Positions 1-5,819 of a stretch of 8,192 nucleotides of DNA are shown here, piece by piece. The position numbers and the translations under genes are program-made. Numbering within the stretch: the stretch's first letter is position 1; every line of letters starts with the position of its first letter. Source of the stretch: Candidatus Aminicenantes bacterium UBA2190 (GTDB lineage Bacteria > Acidobacteriota > Aminicenantia > UBA2199); contig DCVK01000038.1 of NCBI GenBank assembly GCA_002335385.1, positions 1 to 8,192 of the forward strand, in the 5' to 3' direction. The notes below the pieces were generated by a model that was given only the letters and a program-made list of their open reading frames with translations, made no database searches and was not told the origin of the DNA.

Positions 1-3
1 CTG

Positions 4-66
4 ACCGTCTACCGTAAACCGTCTACCGTAAACCGATTACTTCGGCTTCTTGCTGATACTGACACT
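4..66 (+). repeat. Left-edge intergenic repeat made of 7-bp units
   Basis: Two alternating heptamers, ACCGTCT and ACCGTAA, run in register from 4 to 31 (four units) and end in ACCGATTAC. A GTCA-rich tail containing TTCTTGCTGA follows at 47-56. The block 19-42 recurs without mismatch as the reverse complement at 8097-8120, and the TTCTTGCTGA element recurs at 8083-8092 at nearly the same spacing. It lies outside any convincing gene and ends about 30 bp before the rubrerythrin promoter. I read it as a member of a dispersed intergenic repeat family. Heptamer repeats of this general kind are known in other bacteria (for example the short tandem repeats of filamentous cyanobacteria), but no homology to those is claimed. 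Confidence 0.8.
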
Positions 67-95
67 TCATGTCCATTGAGTTCCTTGCCGAGAGG

Positions 96-124
96 TTGAA
101 AATACTTATTTCATCGATTACAAT
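96..124 (+). promoter_or_regulatory. Sigma70-type promoter of the rubrerythrin-like gene
   Basis: TTGAAA (96-101) and TACAAT (119-124) are separated by exactly 17 bp, and each box matches the consensus at five of six positions. The predicted transcript start is near 131, giving a leader of about 11 nt that consists almost only of the Shine-Dalgarno sequence. The promoter overlaps the alternative TTG start at 124, which is a reason to reject that start. Confidence 0.6.
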
Positions 125-141
125 TGACCCAGGGGGCAGCC

Positions 142-627
142 ATGAACGTTTTCGACCTGGCCATGCAGATGGAGAAGGACGGGGAGAAGTATTACCAGCA
201 TCTGGCCGAGAAGACGGCCAATGCCGGCATGAAGAAAATCCTGGGCCAGCTGGCGCTGGACGAGGCCAAGCACTTTCAGGTCCTGCAGAAGCTCAAGGAG
301 TCGAACCGCGTCGAGCTGGATTCCACCCCCATCCTCGGAAAATCCAAGCATATTTTTCAGCAGCTCCAGGAAGAAAAGAACTGGGAGGACCTGCCGACCA
401 CCCAGATCGACCTGTACCGCAAGGCGAAGGACATCGAGACGAAGAGCTTCACATTCTATATGGAGAAGGCCCGCGAAAGCGGCGATCCCAGGGTGCAGAA
501 GATGTTCTTCCTCATCGCCGAGGAGGAGAAACGCCACGAATTCCTCCTGGAGAACATCCTGCAATTCATCTCCCGGCCGCAGACCTGGCTGGAGAACGCC
601 GAGTTCAACCACCTCGATCAGTACTGA
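142..627 (+). CDS. Rubrerythrin-like diiron protein without rubredoxin domain
   Basis: This 161-residue protein belongs to the ferritin-like four-helix superfamily, rubrerythrin branch, whose members use a carboxylate-bridged diiron centre to reduce peroxide or handle iron in the cytoplasm. All six expected ligands are visible in two matching half-sites: E11 in an E-x-x-G-x-x-Y-Y helix with E41-x-x-H44, and E99 in an E-x-x-S-x-x-F-Y helix with E129-x-x-H132. The two halves look like an internal duplication, which is typical of the fold. There is no cysteine in the protein, so the C-terminal rubredoxin domain of classical rubrerythrin is absent and an outside electron donor would be needed. 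The ATG at 142 is chosen because AGGGGG at 131-136 is a well-placed ribosome site; a TTG at 124 falls inside the -10 box. The gene stands alone and converges on its right-hand neighbour. The exact substrate cannot be read from sequence. Confidence 0.88.
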   Translation: MNVFDLAMQMEKDGEKYYQHLAEKTANAGMKKILGQLALDEAKHFQVLQKLKESNRVELDSTPILGKSKHIFQQLQEEKNWEDLPTTQIDLYRKAKDIETKSFTFYMEKARESGDPRVQKMFFLIAEEEKRHEFLLENILQFISRPQTWLENAEFNHLDQY

Positions 628-736
628 GGGGCCGCGGCGGTTCCCCGCTTCACCTTCCTGGCGCAAGCGCCCCAGCAGAACACTGATTTTCCGGGCCAGC
701 GAACTGGCCGCGGGCGGCGTCCTGCCTAGATCCGGA
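628..736. terminator. Hairpins between convergent genes, candidate bidirectional terminator
   Basis: This short gap between two convergent genes holds a GGCG/CGCC hairpin (660-671) and a perfect 6-bp stem, GGCCAG/CTGGCC, with a CGAA loop (694-709; the loop reads TTCG on the minus strand). Neither is followed by a run of T on either strand, so a classical intrinsic terminator is not shown. The position between two gene ends is the main argument. Confidence 0.3.
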
Positions 737-1789
737 TCATGGCGCGACCTGAATGGTGAAGTTGCCGGAATGGGCGTAGCTGTAATCTCCGTCCATCGTG
801 TATTTGAATGTGATCCGGTACTGCCCGCTTTCCCCGGGGTTCAGGACGACGGCCAGCTTCTCCAGCTTGGCATCGACACCAACCGCCAGTGTCTGCGACC
901 AGGAGGTTCCATCCCTATGCAGGGTAAGGTCCAGCTTCTGGATGTTGCCCGCCCGTTTCCATCTGACTTCCTGGCTGCTGCCGTTGACGAACGTCATGCC
1001 CTGGTTGGGGAATAGGGGCTCAATCCACCCCTGCTCATCAACCAGGAACGCGCCGCTCAGCCCGCGGTACGCATGGTCCAGGGTCTCCACGGCAACCTTG
1101 TAGGTCCCCGGGTCCGGAGGCTGGAGATTCAGGTTCCAATGGAGCCCATTGGCATCGCTGGAACTACCGTTCGGGGTTCCGGCCGGTTCGCCGTCGCGAA
1201 GCAGGGTCAGGGAGACGTCGACGGCGGGTATGTTGATGAAATTCCAATAGATGCCGTAGGTGCCGGTAGGGGCCAGCACATCCCCCGCCTTGGGTGAGGT
1301 GACCTGGATCCTCTTCAACTGGGCGCTGCTCGTTCCGGGCAGGACTTGCCCGGGCTTCGGGGCGAATTGGTATTGCGACCCCGGTTGGGAGGTTGGGGAA
1401 CCCGGGGTCGTTGCGTCCCTGATCATGCTGAACGTGCCGCTCTGGCCGGAGGCCGTATCATCCGTGGTCCGCACCTTTATGAAGTAACCTGAGCCCGGGG
1501 CCGCCGCTTCTGCGCCCATCACGCTCCCCACCTTCCAGCTGTAGCTCCCCTGCCCATTGGCGCCGATGGCGAGCTGATTGGCGATGATGCCGATCTTGTC
1601 CCCTCCCTTCCAGAGGATGATGCGCACCGTGGCCGCGGCATCGATGCCGGAAAAATCCCATTGAATGGTCTTGGTCGTATTGATCTTCCAGGAGGCGTTC
1701 GCCGCCGGCGTTGTGACCTGAATGCTGGCGGCCAAGGCGGGCAGGGTCATGAACAGTACGCACAGAATGAGCAGGCAGGACGTTTTCAT
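737..1789 (-). CDS. Secreted protein with three Ig-like/Kre9-KNH-like beta-sandwich repeats
   Basis: The 350-residue product starts with a Sec signal peptide (about residues 1-20, hydrophobic core LLILCVLFM, cleavage likely after ALA) and lacks a convincing lipobox, so it is probably periplasmic or released. Three related domains follow at about 23-123, 161-250 and 255-348. Each opens with a short strand followed by P-x-x-G/A, has a tryptophan in the second strand (W44, W182, W277), a charged L-x-R/K-x-G turn, and closes with G-Y-x-I/V-x-V and S-G-x-F. A second tryptophan (W85, W218) is kept in domains 1 and 2 but lost in domain 3. A linker rich in P, S, T, G and Q (about 124-159) separates domains 1 and 2. 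The pattern recalls the Kre9/KNH-type domain annotated as 'Ser-Thr-rich GPI-anchored membrane family' in bacteria. No catalytic motif is visible, so a binding or structural role is inferred. The start has a strong AAGGAG ribosome site at 1795-1800. Confidence 0.8.
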   Translation of the reverse strand: MKTSCLLILCVLFMTLPALAASIQVTTPAANASWKINTTKTIQWDFSGIDAAATVRIILWKGGDKIGIIANQLAIGANGQGSYSWKVGSVMGAEAAAPGSGYFIKVRTTDDTASGQSGTFSMIRDATTPGSPTSQPGSQYQFAPKPGQVLPGTSSAQLKRIQVTSPKAGDVLAPTGTYGIYWNFINIPAVDVSLTLLRDGEPAGTPNGSSSDANGLHWNLNLQPPDPGTYKVAVETLDHAYRGLSGAFLVDEQGWIEPLFPNQGMTFVNGSSQEVRWKRAGNIQKLDLTLHRDGTSWSQTLAVGVDAKLEKLAVVLNPGESGQYRITFKYTMDGDYSYAHSGNFTIQVAP

Positions 1790-1803
1790 GGATTCTCCTT
1801 ATC

Positions 1804-1825
1804 GGGCTTTCATGTCGTGAAGCCC
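1804..1825 (-). other. 5' leader hairpin of the secreted-protein mRNA
   Basis: GGGCT/AGCCC plus TCA/TGA form an 8-bp stem with one bulged base and a short loop. It sits between the predicted transcript start (near 1829) and the ribosome site (1795-1800), so it would form at the extreme 5' end of the message. Such stems commonly stabilise an mRNA; that role here is an inference. Confidence 0.4.
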
Positions 1826-1835
1826 TGAATGTACA

Positions 1836-1864
1836 AGAATACAGCCAGCGATGAAATATCTCAA
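1836..1864 (-). promoter_or_regulatory. Promoter of the secreted-protein gene
   Basis: Read on the minus strand, TTGAGA (1859-1864) and TATTCT (1836-1841) are 17 bp apart. The -35 matches consensus at five positions and the -10 at four. The predicted start of transcription near 1829 leaves a leader of about 40 nt. It lies just downstream of the candidate dipeptidase terminator, so the gene can be transcribed on its own. Confidence 0.45.
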
Positions 1865-1866
1865 AT

Positions 1867-1897
1867 AAAAAAAGCGCGGCTCCTGCAAATAAACCGC
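1867..1897 (-). terminator. Intrinsic terminator of the C69 dipeptidase gene
   Basis: On the minus strand a stem of seven pairs (GCGG/CCGC plus wobble-containing pairs; arms 1891-1897 and 1876-1882) with an 8-nt loop is followed after two bases by seven T residues (1867-1873). It begins four bases past the dipeptidase stop codon. The G-U pairs form only in minus-strand RNA, which fits the orientation. The stem is not especially strong. Confidence 0.45.
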
Positions 1898-1901
1898 CCT
1901 C

Positions 1902-3548
1902 TCACTCGCGGTTGTTGGTGAACAGGGTGATCAGCCGCTCGCGGATGCCGATGTACAGCGGCGGCACCTGCTCCATCAGGCCGCGGCAATAACCGGTCAG
2001 GAAGGCCTTCGCCTTCATGGGATTTCTCTTGTGCAGGGCCAAGGCCTCTTTATCGATCCGCTCCTGGTCGGCGAATATCTTTTCCTCGAAGGGAGCACGC
2101 ATTTCGCGGACCAGCTTGGACGCGTCCTGGAAGCGCAGGTTGCAGAGGTTGTCGACGGCGTCGATGGTCCAGCGCGCCGAGCGGTCGCTGTATTTCTCCG
2201 GATCATATGTCTGGTAGCTGGGGGCGGTATCGGTACAACCGGCATAAACGGGCACGTAGGGGCTGATGTAGGGATTGTCCTGGTAGACCCAGTAGACGCC
2301 GCCGATGGCGTCGGGCAGCCAGTTGCGCAGCTGGCAGACCATGCCGAAGTGGCCGCGGTGGCGGGCTACCGGCCGGCGGTTGCTCAGCTTCAGCAGCGCC
2401 CGCAGCTCGCTGCTGGGGAAGGGGGTGGCCAGGGGGCTGACCTTCAATCCGCCCTTGCCGTCAGTGACCAGCCACTGCGGCTGAGCCGTGAAGTCGTAGA
2501 TCGTACCCTCAAAGACCGAGCGCTGGAAGGCGATGACGTCCTGCAGCGAGATCTTTTTTTCGGGAGCGGCCGAGAAGGGGTAAAGGGAAAGGGGCTCGAC
2601 GAACTGGTGGTAGGGGTTGATGGTGGCCATGGGATTGCCACTGAGCTTGCGCTCGGGCCATTGGGCCAGGCTGGGCATGAAGGTGGTGTAGAACAGCCAG
2701 AAGCGGCTGGTGGCGAACTCCACCGGCAGCGGGGCGTAGACATCCTGCCAGATGAAGGGCTTGCCCGAGGCCGGGTCGTACCAGCCGCGCTCGATCGCTT
2801 CCTGCATGTAATTGCCCGAAACCATGAAGTTCTCACTGTCCCCGGCGCGGATCTCCTTGATGATGCTCCAGTTGGGGATGACCAGCGCCTGGTCGTCGCC
2901 CAGGCGCTGGGCCGCCCAGATGGCTCCGGGCTTGCCGCTCTCCGGGGTCCAGCCGGGTCCCACGCCGAAGATCTCCATGACCCAGGCCTCGTCGGGGTCG
3001 CCGATGACCAGGTCCTCGCCGCCGTCGCCGCTCGAGGGCAAAAACCCGTGGGTTTCCATGAGCGAGCCAATGAACCTCACGGCTTCGCGCGCTTTTTTGC
3101 AGCGCTGCAGGGCGAAGATCTCGGCCTGCTCGACCGTCATGATCTGATTGGCGCTCCCGTGCAGGGCGACCAGCTCGGAGCGCTGATTGATGGTGCTCTC
3201 GGCGATGGCCAGTTGGTGCTCGTTCATGTGCGGATAGGCCGAGTGGATGTAGGCGAAGGTTTCGGCGACTTGCGGGATGTACCCGATGACCTCGCCGTCG
3301 TCGCGCAGCGGCCGGCCGGCATCCTGGATGCCCCAGTATACCGGGGCCTTGGCGCCGGGTTTATGCCGGGCGGCGGGCACGACGAAGATGCGCGAGTCGG
3401 GGCCGGCATCGGTATGCGAAAGGATCACCGAGCCGTCGGCCGACGCCTTCTTGCCCACGGCGATGATCGTGCAGCCCTCGTCGTCGACGGCGGCCAGCGA
3501 AAGGGCGCAGGCGCAGATCAGGATGGGGATCAGGGATGTTTTTTTCAT
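1902..3548 (-). CDS. Secreted family C69 dipeptidase (PepD-like Ntn hydrolase)
   Basis: The 548-residue product is a family C69 dipeptidase, an N-terminal-nucleophile hydrolase that splits dipeptides with broad specificity. The family signature follows the signal peptide: C26-T-I-I-A-V-G-K-K-A-S-x-D-G-S, where C26 would become the N-terminal nucleophile after removal of the preceding residues. Further family-like stretches are the N-E-H-Q-L-A-I-A-E-S-T segment (109-119) and G-D-x-D-E-A-W-V-M-E-I (about 183-193). Residues 1-20 form a Sec signal peptide (MKKTSLIPILICACALSLAA), so the enzyme should act in the periplasm or outside the cell; the few residues between signal cleavage and C26 would be the propeptide. 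Length is normal for the family. The ATG at 3548 is preferred over upstream in-frame starts because it opens the signal peptide directly and the upstream extension is repeat-derived low-complexity sequence. No Shine-Dalgarno is visible; the promoter places +1 at this ATG. Confidence 0.9.
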   Translation of the reverse strand: MKKTSLIPILICACALSLAAVDDEGCTIIAVGKKASADGSVILSHTDAGPDSRIFVVPAARHKPGAKAPVYWGIQDAGRPLRDDGEVIGYIPQVAETFAYIHSAYPHMNEHQLAIAESTINQRSELVALHGSANQIMTVEQAEIFALQRCKKAREAVRFIGSLMETHGFLPSSGDGGEDLVIGDPDEAWVMEIFGVGPGWTPESGKPGAIWAAQRLGDDQALVIPNWSIIKEIRAGDSENFMVSGNYMQEAIERGWYDPASGKPFIWQDVYAPLPVEFATSRFWLFYTTFMPSLAQWPERKLSGNPMATINPYHQFVEPLSLYPFSAAPEKKISLQDVIAFQRSVFEGTIYDFTAQPQWLVTDGKGGLKVSPLATPFPSSELRALLKLSNRRPVARHRGHFGMVCQLRNWLPDAIGGVYWVYQDNPYISPYVPVYAGCTDTAPSYQTYDPEKYSDRSARWTIDAVDNLCNLRFQDASKLVREMRAPFEEKIFADQERIDKEALALHKRNPMKAKAFLTGYCRGLMEQVPPLYIGIRERLITLFTNNRE

Positions 3549-3554
3549 GAGCCC

Positions 3555-3583
3555 ATTGTAAGCGAAGGCCTGCTCAATGACAA
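3555..3583 (-). promoter_or_regulatory. Dipeptidase promoter, predicted leaderless
   Basis: On the minus strand TTGTCA (3578-3583) and TACAAT (3555-3560) are 17 bp apart, each matching consensus at five positions. Six bases, GGGCTC, separate the -10 box from the ATG at 3548-3546, so the A of the start codon falls at the expected +1. This explains why no ribosome site is found. Confidence 0.55.
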
Positions 3584-3597
3584 GGGCTGATTGCCCC

Positions 3598-3731
3598 AGG
3601 GAAGAGTGAGGGAAAAACAAAGGGAAAGGCAGAGGGAAGACTGAGTGAGAAAGAGACCGGCAGTTGGCTTTTCCCACTCTCTCTTCTCTCCTTCTTCCCT
3701 CTCTCTTCCCTTTCTCTTCTCTATTTTCCCC
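3598..3731. repeat. Purine-rich/pyrimidine-rich imperfect inverted repeat
   Basis: A purine-rich arm (about 3598-3657, motifs AAAGGGAA and AGAGGGAAGA) is followed after a short spacer by a pyrimidine-rich arm (about 3668-3731) containing the reverse complements TCTTCCCTCTCT and TTCCCTTT. Positions 3677-3722 are 46 consecutive C/T bases. The arms could pair with a few mismatches into a long hairpin in either transcript direction. The block fills the gap between two divergent promoters. Apparent coding extensions of both neighbouring genes into it are low-complexity and not real. Its composition differs sharply from the coding sequence around it. Confidence 0.7.
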
Positions 3732-3735
3732 GCTG

Positions 3736-3764
3736 TTGGCAACCCCGGGCAATTGCGGTAAAAT
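3736..3764 (+). promoter_or_regulatory. Sigma70-type promoter of the flippase transcript
   Basis: TTGGCA (3736-3741) and TAAAAT (3759-3764) are separated by 17 bp and each matches consensus at five positions. Transcription should begin near 3771, about 40 nt before the flippase ATG. It starts immediately after the 46-bp pyrimidine tract. An in-frame ATG at 3763 overlaps the -10 box and therefore cannot be the flippase start if this promoter is used. Confidence 0.6.
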
Positions 3765-3770
3765 GAGGGC

Positions 3771-3821
3771 ATGTCCATCTCTATGCCACTTCCCGTCAAC
3801 GCCCGATCTGATGCGCGATAA
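3771..3821 (+). CDS. Possible 16-residue leader peptide overlapping the flippase start
   Basis: An ATG lies six bases after the -10 box, exactly where +1 is expected. It opens a 16-codon frame, MSISMPLPVNARSDAR, ending in TAA at 3819-3821, in a different frame from the flippase and overlapping its first 11 bases. The flippase start at 3811 has no visible Shine-Dalgarno, so translation coupled to termination of this mini-ORF is a reasonable hypothesis. The peptide itself shows no recognised attenuation motif. The call rests on position alone and could be chance. Confidence 0.25.
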   Translation: MSISMPLPVNARSDAR

Positions 3822-5274
3822 GATCCGGGAACTGACCAAGGACACGGCCATTTACGGCGTCTCCACCATCGTCGGCCGCTTCCTCGGCTTCCTGCTCGTC
3901 CCCTTCTACACTCATTTCATCTCCACCGCCGCCATGGGGGTCTACGGCAACATCTACGCCTACATTGCCTTCCTCAACATCATCTATATCTACGGCATGG
4001 ACGCCGCCTTCATGAAATACAGCTCGCTGGCCGCGCCCGAAGAGAGGGAGCGCACGTTCTCCTCCGCCTACCTCGCGGTCTTCCTCTCGACGCTGCTGCT
4101 GACCTTCCTGCTCTTCCTGCTGCGCTCGCCGTTCAACGCCCTGATGGAAGTGCCCGCGCGCTACGGCCACCTGGTCCTTTACGTGATCCTCATCCTGCTC
4201 TTCGACACGCTGGCACTGATCCCGTTCGCCAACCTGCGCCTGGAAAGGAGGGCCATGAAGTTCGCCGCCGTCAAGCTGGGCAACATCCTGCTCAACCTGG
4301 CGCTCAACCTGCTGTTCTTCATCAAGTTCCGCATGGGCATCGAATCGATCTTCGCCGCCAACCTGATCGCCTCGGCGGCGACTTTCCTCGTGCTCCTGCC
4401 CGAGATCCTGCCGCGGGTGCGCCGGCGCATCCAGGGCGACCTGCTGCGGCGCATGCTGGCCTTCGGTCTGCCCTATCTCCCGGCCAGCCTGGCCTCGATC
4501 ATGATCCAGGTCATCGACCGGCCCATCGTCCTGCACTTGACCGACCTCGATACGCTCGGACTCTACCAGACCGGCCACAAGCTCGGCATCTTCATGATGC
4601 TGGTGGTCTCCATGTTCCAGTACGCCTGGCAGCCCTTCTTCCTGAACAACGCCCGCGAGAAGAACGCCCGGGAGATGTTCGCCAGGGTGATGACGCTGTT
4701 CGTCCTGGCGGCCAGCCTCCTTTGGGCCGTCGTCTCGCTTTTCATCGACATCTTCGCCGGCTGGGAATTCGCCGCCGGCAGGTCGCTCATCGCCGGGCCA
4801 TTCCTGCCCGGACTGGTCGTGGTGCCGGTCATCCTCCTGGCCTACCTGTTCAACGGCATCTACGTCAACCTGTGGGCCGGCATCTACATCGAGGAAAAGA
4901 CGAAGTATTTCCCGCTGATCACCGGCGCCGGCGCCCTGGTCAACGTGGCGGTCAACTGGCTGCTGATCCCGCACCTGGGCATCATGGGGGCGGCGCTGGC
5001 CGTCCTGGCCAGCTACCTGCTCATGGCCGCCCTTTTGTTTCACTTCGCCCAGAAGTTCTACCCGATCCGTTATGAATACGGCAAGCTGGCCCGGGTCCTG
5101 GCTTTGGTCGTGGCCACCGCCCTGGCCTACTATTTTCTCTATTTCCGCTTCGGCATCGCCTTATGGCACCGTTTCGCCCTGCTGACCGGGTTCATCACAG
5201 CACTCTTCGCCCTGCGCATCGTGAAAAAAGAGGACCTGCGCAAACTGCGGGCATTGTTCCCGGCCAGAAAATAG
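3811..5274 (+). CDS. Polysaccharide flippase (Wzx/MOP superfamily)
   Basis: This 487-residue integral membrane protein looks like a polysaccharide biosynthesis (O-antigen-type) flippase of the MOP exporter superfamily, which moves lipid-linked oligosaccharides across the inner membrane. The N-terminal half begins with a short amphipathic stretch, then hydrophobic segments containing the family-like pattern GRFLGFLLVPFYTHFIS and GVYGNIYAYI. Overall I count roughly 12-14 hydrophobic segments ending in a basic C-terminal tail (KKEDLRKLRALFPARK). The middle region L-x-F-G-L-P-Y-L-P-A-S-L (around 215-230) and the following I-D-R-P-I-V-L match the start of the second six-helix half in this family. 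ATG 3811 is chosen because the upstream extension is translated repeat and the promoter lies inside it. No glycosyltransferase or polymerase genes are adjacent, so the glycan exported cannot be named. MATE drug transporters belong to the same superfamily but fit the motifs less well. Confidence 0.85.
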   Translation: MRDKIRELTKDTAIYGVSTIVGRFLGFLLVPFYTHFISTAAMGVYGNIYAYIAFLNIIYIYGMDAAFMKYSSLAAPEERERTFSSAYLAVFLSTLLLTFLLFLLRSPFNALMEVPARYGHLVLYVILILLFDTLALIPFANLRLERRAMKFAAVKLGNILLNLALNLLFFIKFRMGIESIFAANLIASAATFLVLLPEILPRVRRRIQGDLLRRMLAFGLPYLPASLASIMIQVIDRPIVLHLTDLDTLGLYQTGHKLGIFMMLVVSMFQYAWQPFFLNNAREKNAREMFARVMTLFVLAASLLWAVVSLFIDIFAGWEFAAGRSLIAGPFLPGLVVVPVILLAYLFNGIYVNLWAGIYIEEKTKYFPLITGAGALVNVAVNWLLIPHLGIMGAALAVLASYLLMAALLFHFAQKFYPIRYEYGKLARVLALVVATALAYYFLYFRFGIALWHRFALLTGFITALFALRIVKKEDLRKLRALFPARK

Positions 5275-5318
5275 AACGCTGCTTATTTTACTTTATTGCA
5301 AGAAGAACTCTGACCTTA

Positions 5319-5412
5319 GTGACAAGTGACAAGTAACGATTGGCGAGAAACGGCAATAGATCGAAATATTATCGTTTTTCTTCCTTGTCACGTGTCACGT
5401 GTCACTCGTCAC
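5319..5412. repeat. Inverted heptamer repeats (GTGACAA / NNGTCAC)
   Basis: The left arm has two GTGACAA units and a degenerate third (5319-5339). The right arm has four units of period seven: TTGTCAC, GTGTCAC, GTGTCAC and TCGTCAC (5385-5412). The arms are reverse complements: 5319-5333 pairs with 5384-5398 with one mismatch, and AACGAT (5335-5340) pairs with ATCGTT (5371-5376), so a long stem-loop is possible. It lies between the convergent ends of the flippase and lipoprotein genes and could serve both as a terminator-like structure; no T run is placed ideally for the flippase. The stop codon of the lipoprotein gene is inside the last unit. Confidence 0.75.
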
Positions 5413-5702
5413 TTTTTTTTCTTGTGACCCAGTATGCCGCCGCTCAGGAACAGCCCGGCACCCAGCACGAAGCCGAAGTTGTACCAGCCGCCGCTGTTGT
5501 GCACTTCGTACAGCGAGACCTTGGCGCTGAAAATGGAGATGACGAAGGTGATGGGGGCGATCAGGCCGTGCCATACCCCCAGCCAGAATCCCGCCGTCTT
5601 GCCCTCCCCGTCCGCTGTCCTGGCCAGCTTGTTGGGCCCCGGGGCGCAGGAGAGGGCGAAGAGCAGTAAGATCAGGAAAGAAGCGGCGGCGATTTTTTTC
5701 AT
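5409..5702 (-). CDS. Small conserved lipoprotein of unknown function
   Basis: The 97-residue product begins with a lipoprotein-type signal (MKKIAAASFLILLLFALSC, lipobox A-L-S-C19), so C19 should be lipidated and the mature protein anchored in the membrane. After a short polar stretch come two hydrophobic segments: about 37-60, containing G-F-W-L-G-V-W-H-G-L-I-A-P-I-T-F, and about 73-93, glycine-rich (FGFVLGAGLFLSGGILG). They are joined by Y-E-V-H-N-S-G-G-W-Y-N, and the protein ends in H-K-K-K-K. The WHG-x-IAPITF and YEVHN-x-GGWYN-x-GF patterns look like those of a small conserved hypothetical family found in many bacteria; no function is known to me. The start is firm: GGGAGG at 5708-5713 sits five bases upstream. 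The gene has its own promoter and is divergent from the sensor kinase, which hints at shared control but does not prove it. Confidence 0.8.
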   Translation of the reverse strand: MKKIAAASFLILLLFALSCAPGPNKLARTADGEGKTAGFWLGVWHGLIAPITFVISIFSAKVSLYEVHNSGGWYNFGFVLGAGLFLSGGILGHKKKK

Positions 5703-5723
5703 GTTTTCCTCCCAAGGAACATG

Positions 5724-5738
5724 AGCGCTTGAAGCGCT
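5724..5738. promoter_or_regulatory. Perfect palindrome at the lipoprotein transcription start
   Basis: AGCGCTT-G-AAGCGCT is a perfect 7-bp inverted repeat with one central base. Relative to the lipoprotein promoter it covers about -4 to +12, a usual position for a repressor operator. A one-base loop makes a long RNA hairpin less likely, which favours a DNA-binding site. No binding protein is identified. Confidence 0.4.
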
Positions 5739-5741
5739 GCG

Positions 5742-5770
5742 ATTATACCGCCGCCGCACCGGAAATTCAA
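5742..5770 (-). promoter_or_regulatory. Strong sigma70-type promoter of the lipoprotein gene
   Basis: On the minus strand TTGAAT (5765-5770) and a perfect TATAAT (5742-5747) are 17 bp apart. Transcription should start near 5735, giving a leader of about 33 nt that includes the ribosome site. This is the best -10 box in the window. Confidence 0.65.
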
Positions 5771-5797
5771 ATCGCCGGCCCGCCAAGCCAGCGCCGG

Positions 5798-5819
5798 ACG
5801 GCCATTTGACAACGGCCGT
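5798..5819. promoter_or_regulatory. Dyad centred on the kinase -35 box
   Basis: ACGGCC and GGCCGT flank a 10-bp centre that holds most of the TTGACA -35 box of the kinase promoter. The symmetry and spacing suit a dimeric regulator that would block or assist RNA polymerase. At six bases per arm in GC-rich DNA, chance is possible. Confidence 0.3.

Noticed and set aside
69..686. 205-codon frame overlapping the rubrerythrin-like gene
   Set aside because: It is out of frame with a gene that has all six diiron ligands, and its R, G, P and H composition is typical of a frame-shifted reading of GC-rich DNA.
2031..3590. 519-codon open frame on the plus strand opposite the dipeptidase
   Set aside because: It is antisense to a gene with a clear signal peptide and family signature. 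Its composition (A, G, V, D, L, Q rich) is what GC-rich codon use produces on the opposite strand, and no domain is recognisable.
3664..3810. Upstream ATGs (3664 and 3763) extending the flippase
   Set aside because: The extension from 3664 is translated pyrimidine repeat, and the ATG at 3763 overlaps the -10 box. The protein family begins close to MRDKIRELTKDTAIYG.
3796..5043. 415-codon minus-strand frame rich in E, D, Q, H and G
   Set aside because: It is the reverse of hydrophobic flippase codons, which gives exactly this polar composition; no ribosome site or domain is seen.
5319..5412. CRISPR array from regularly repeated GTCAC units
   Set aside because: The units are only 7 bp, directly adjacent and without spacers, and no cas gene is present.
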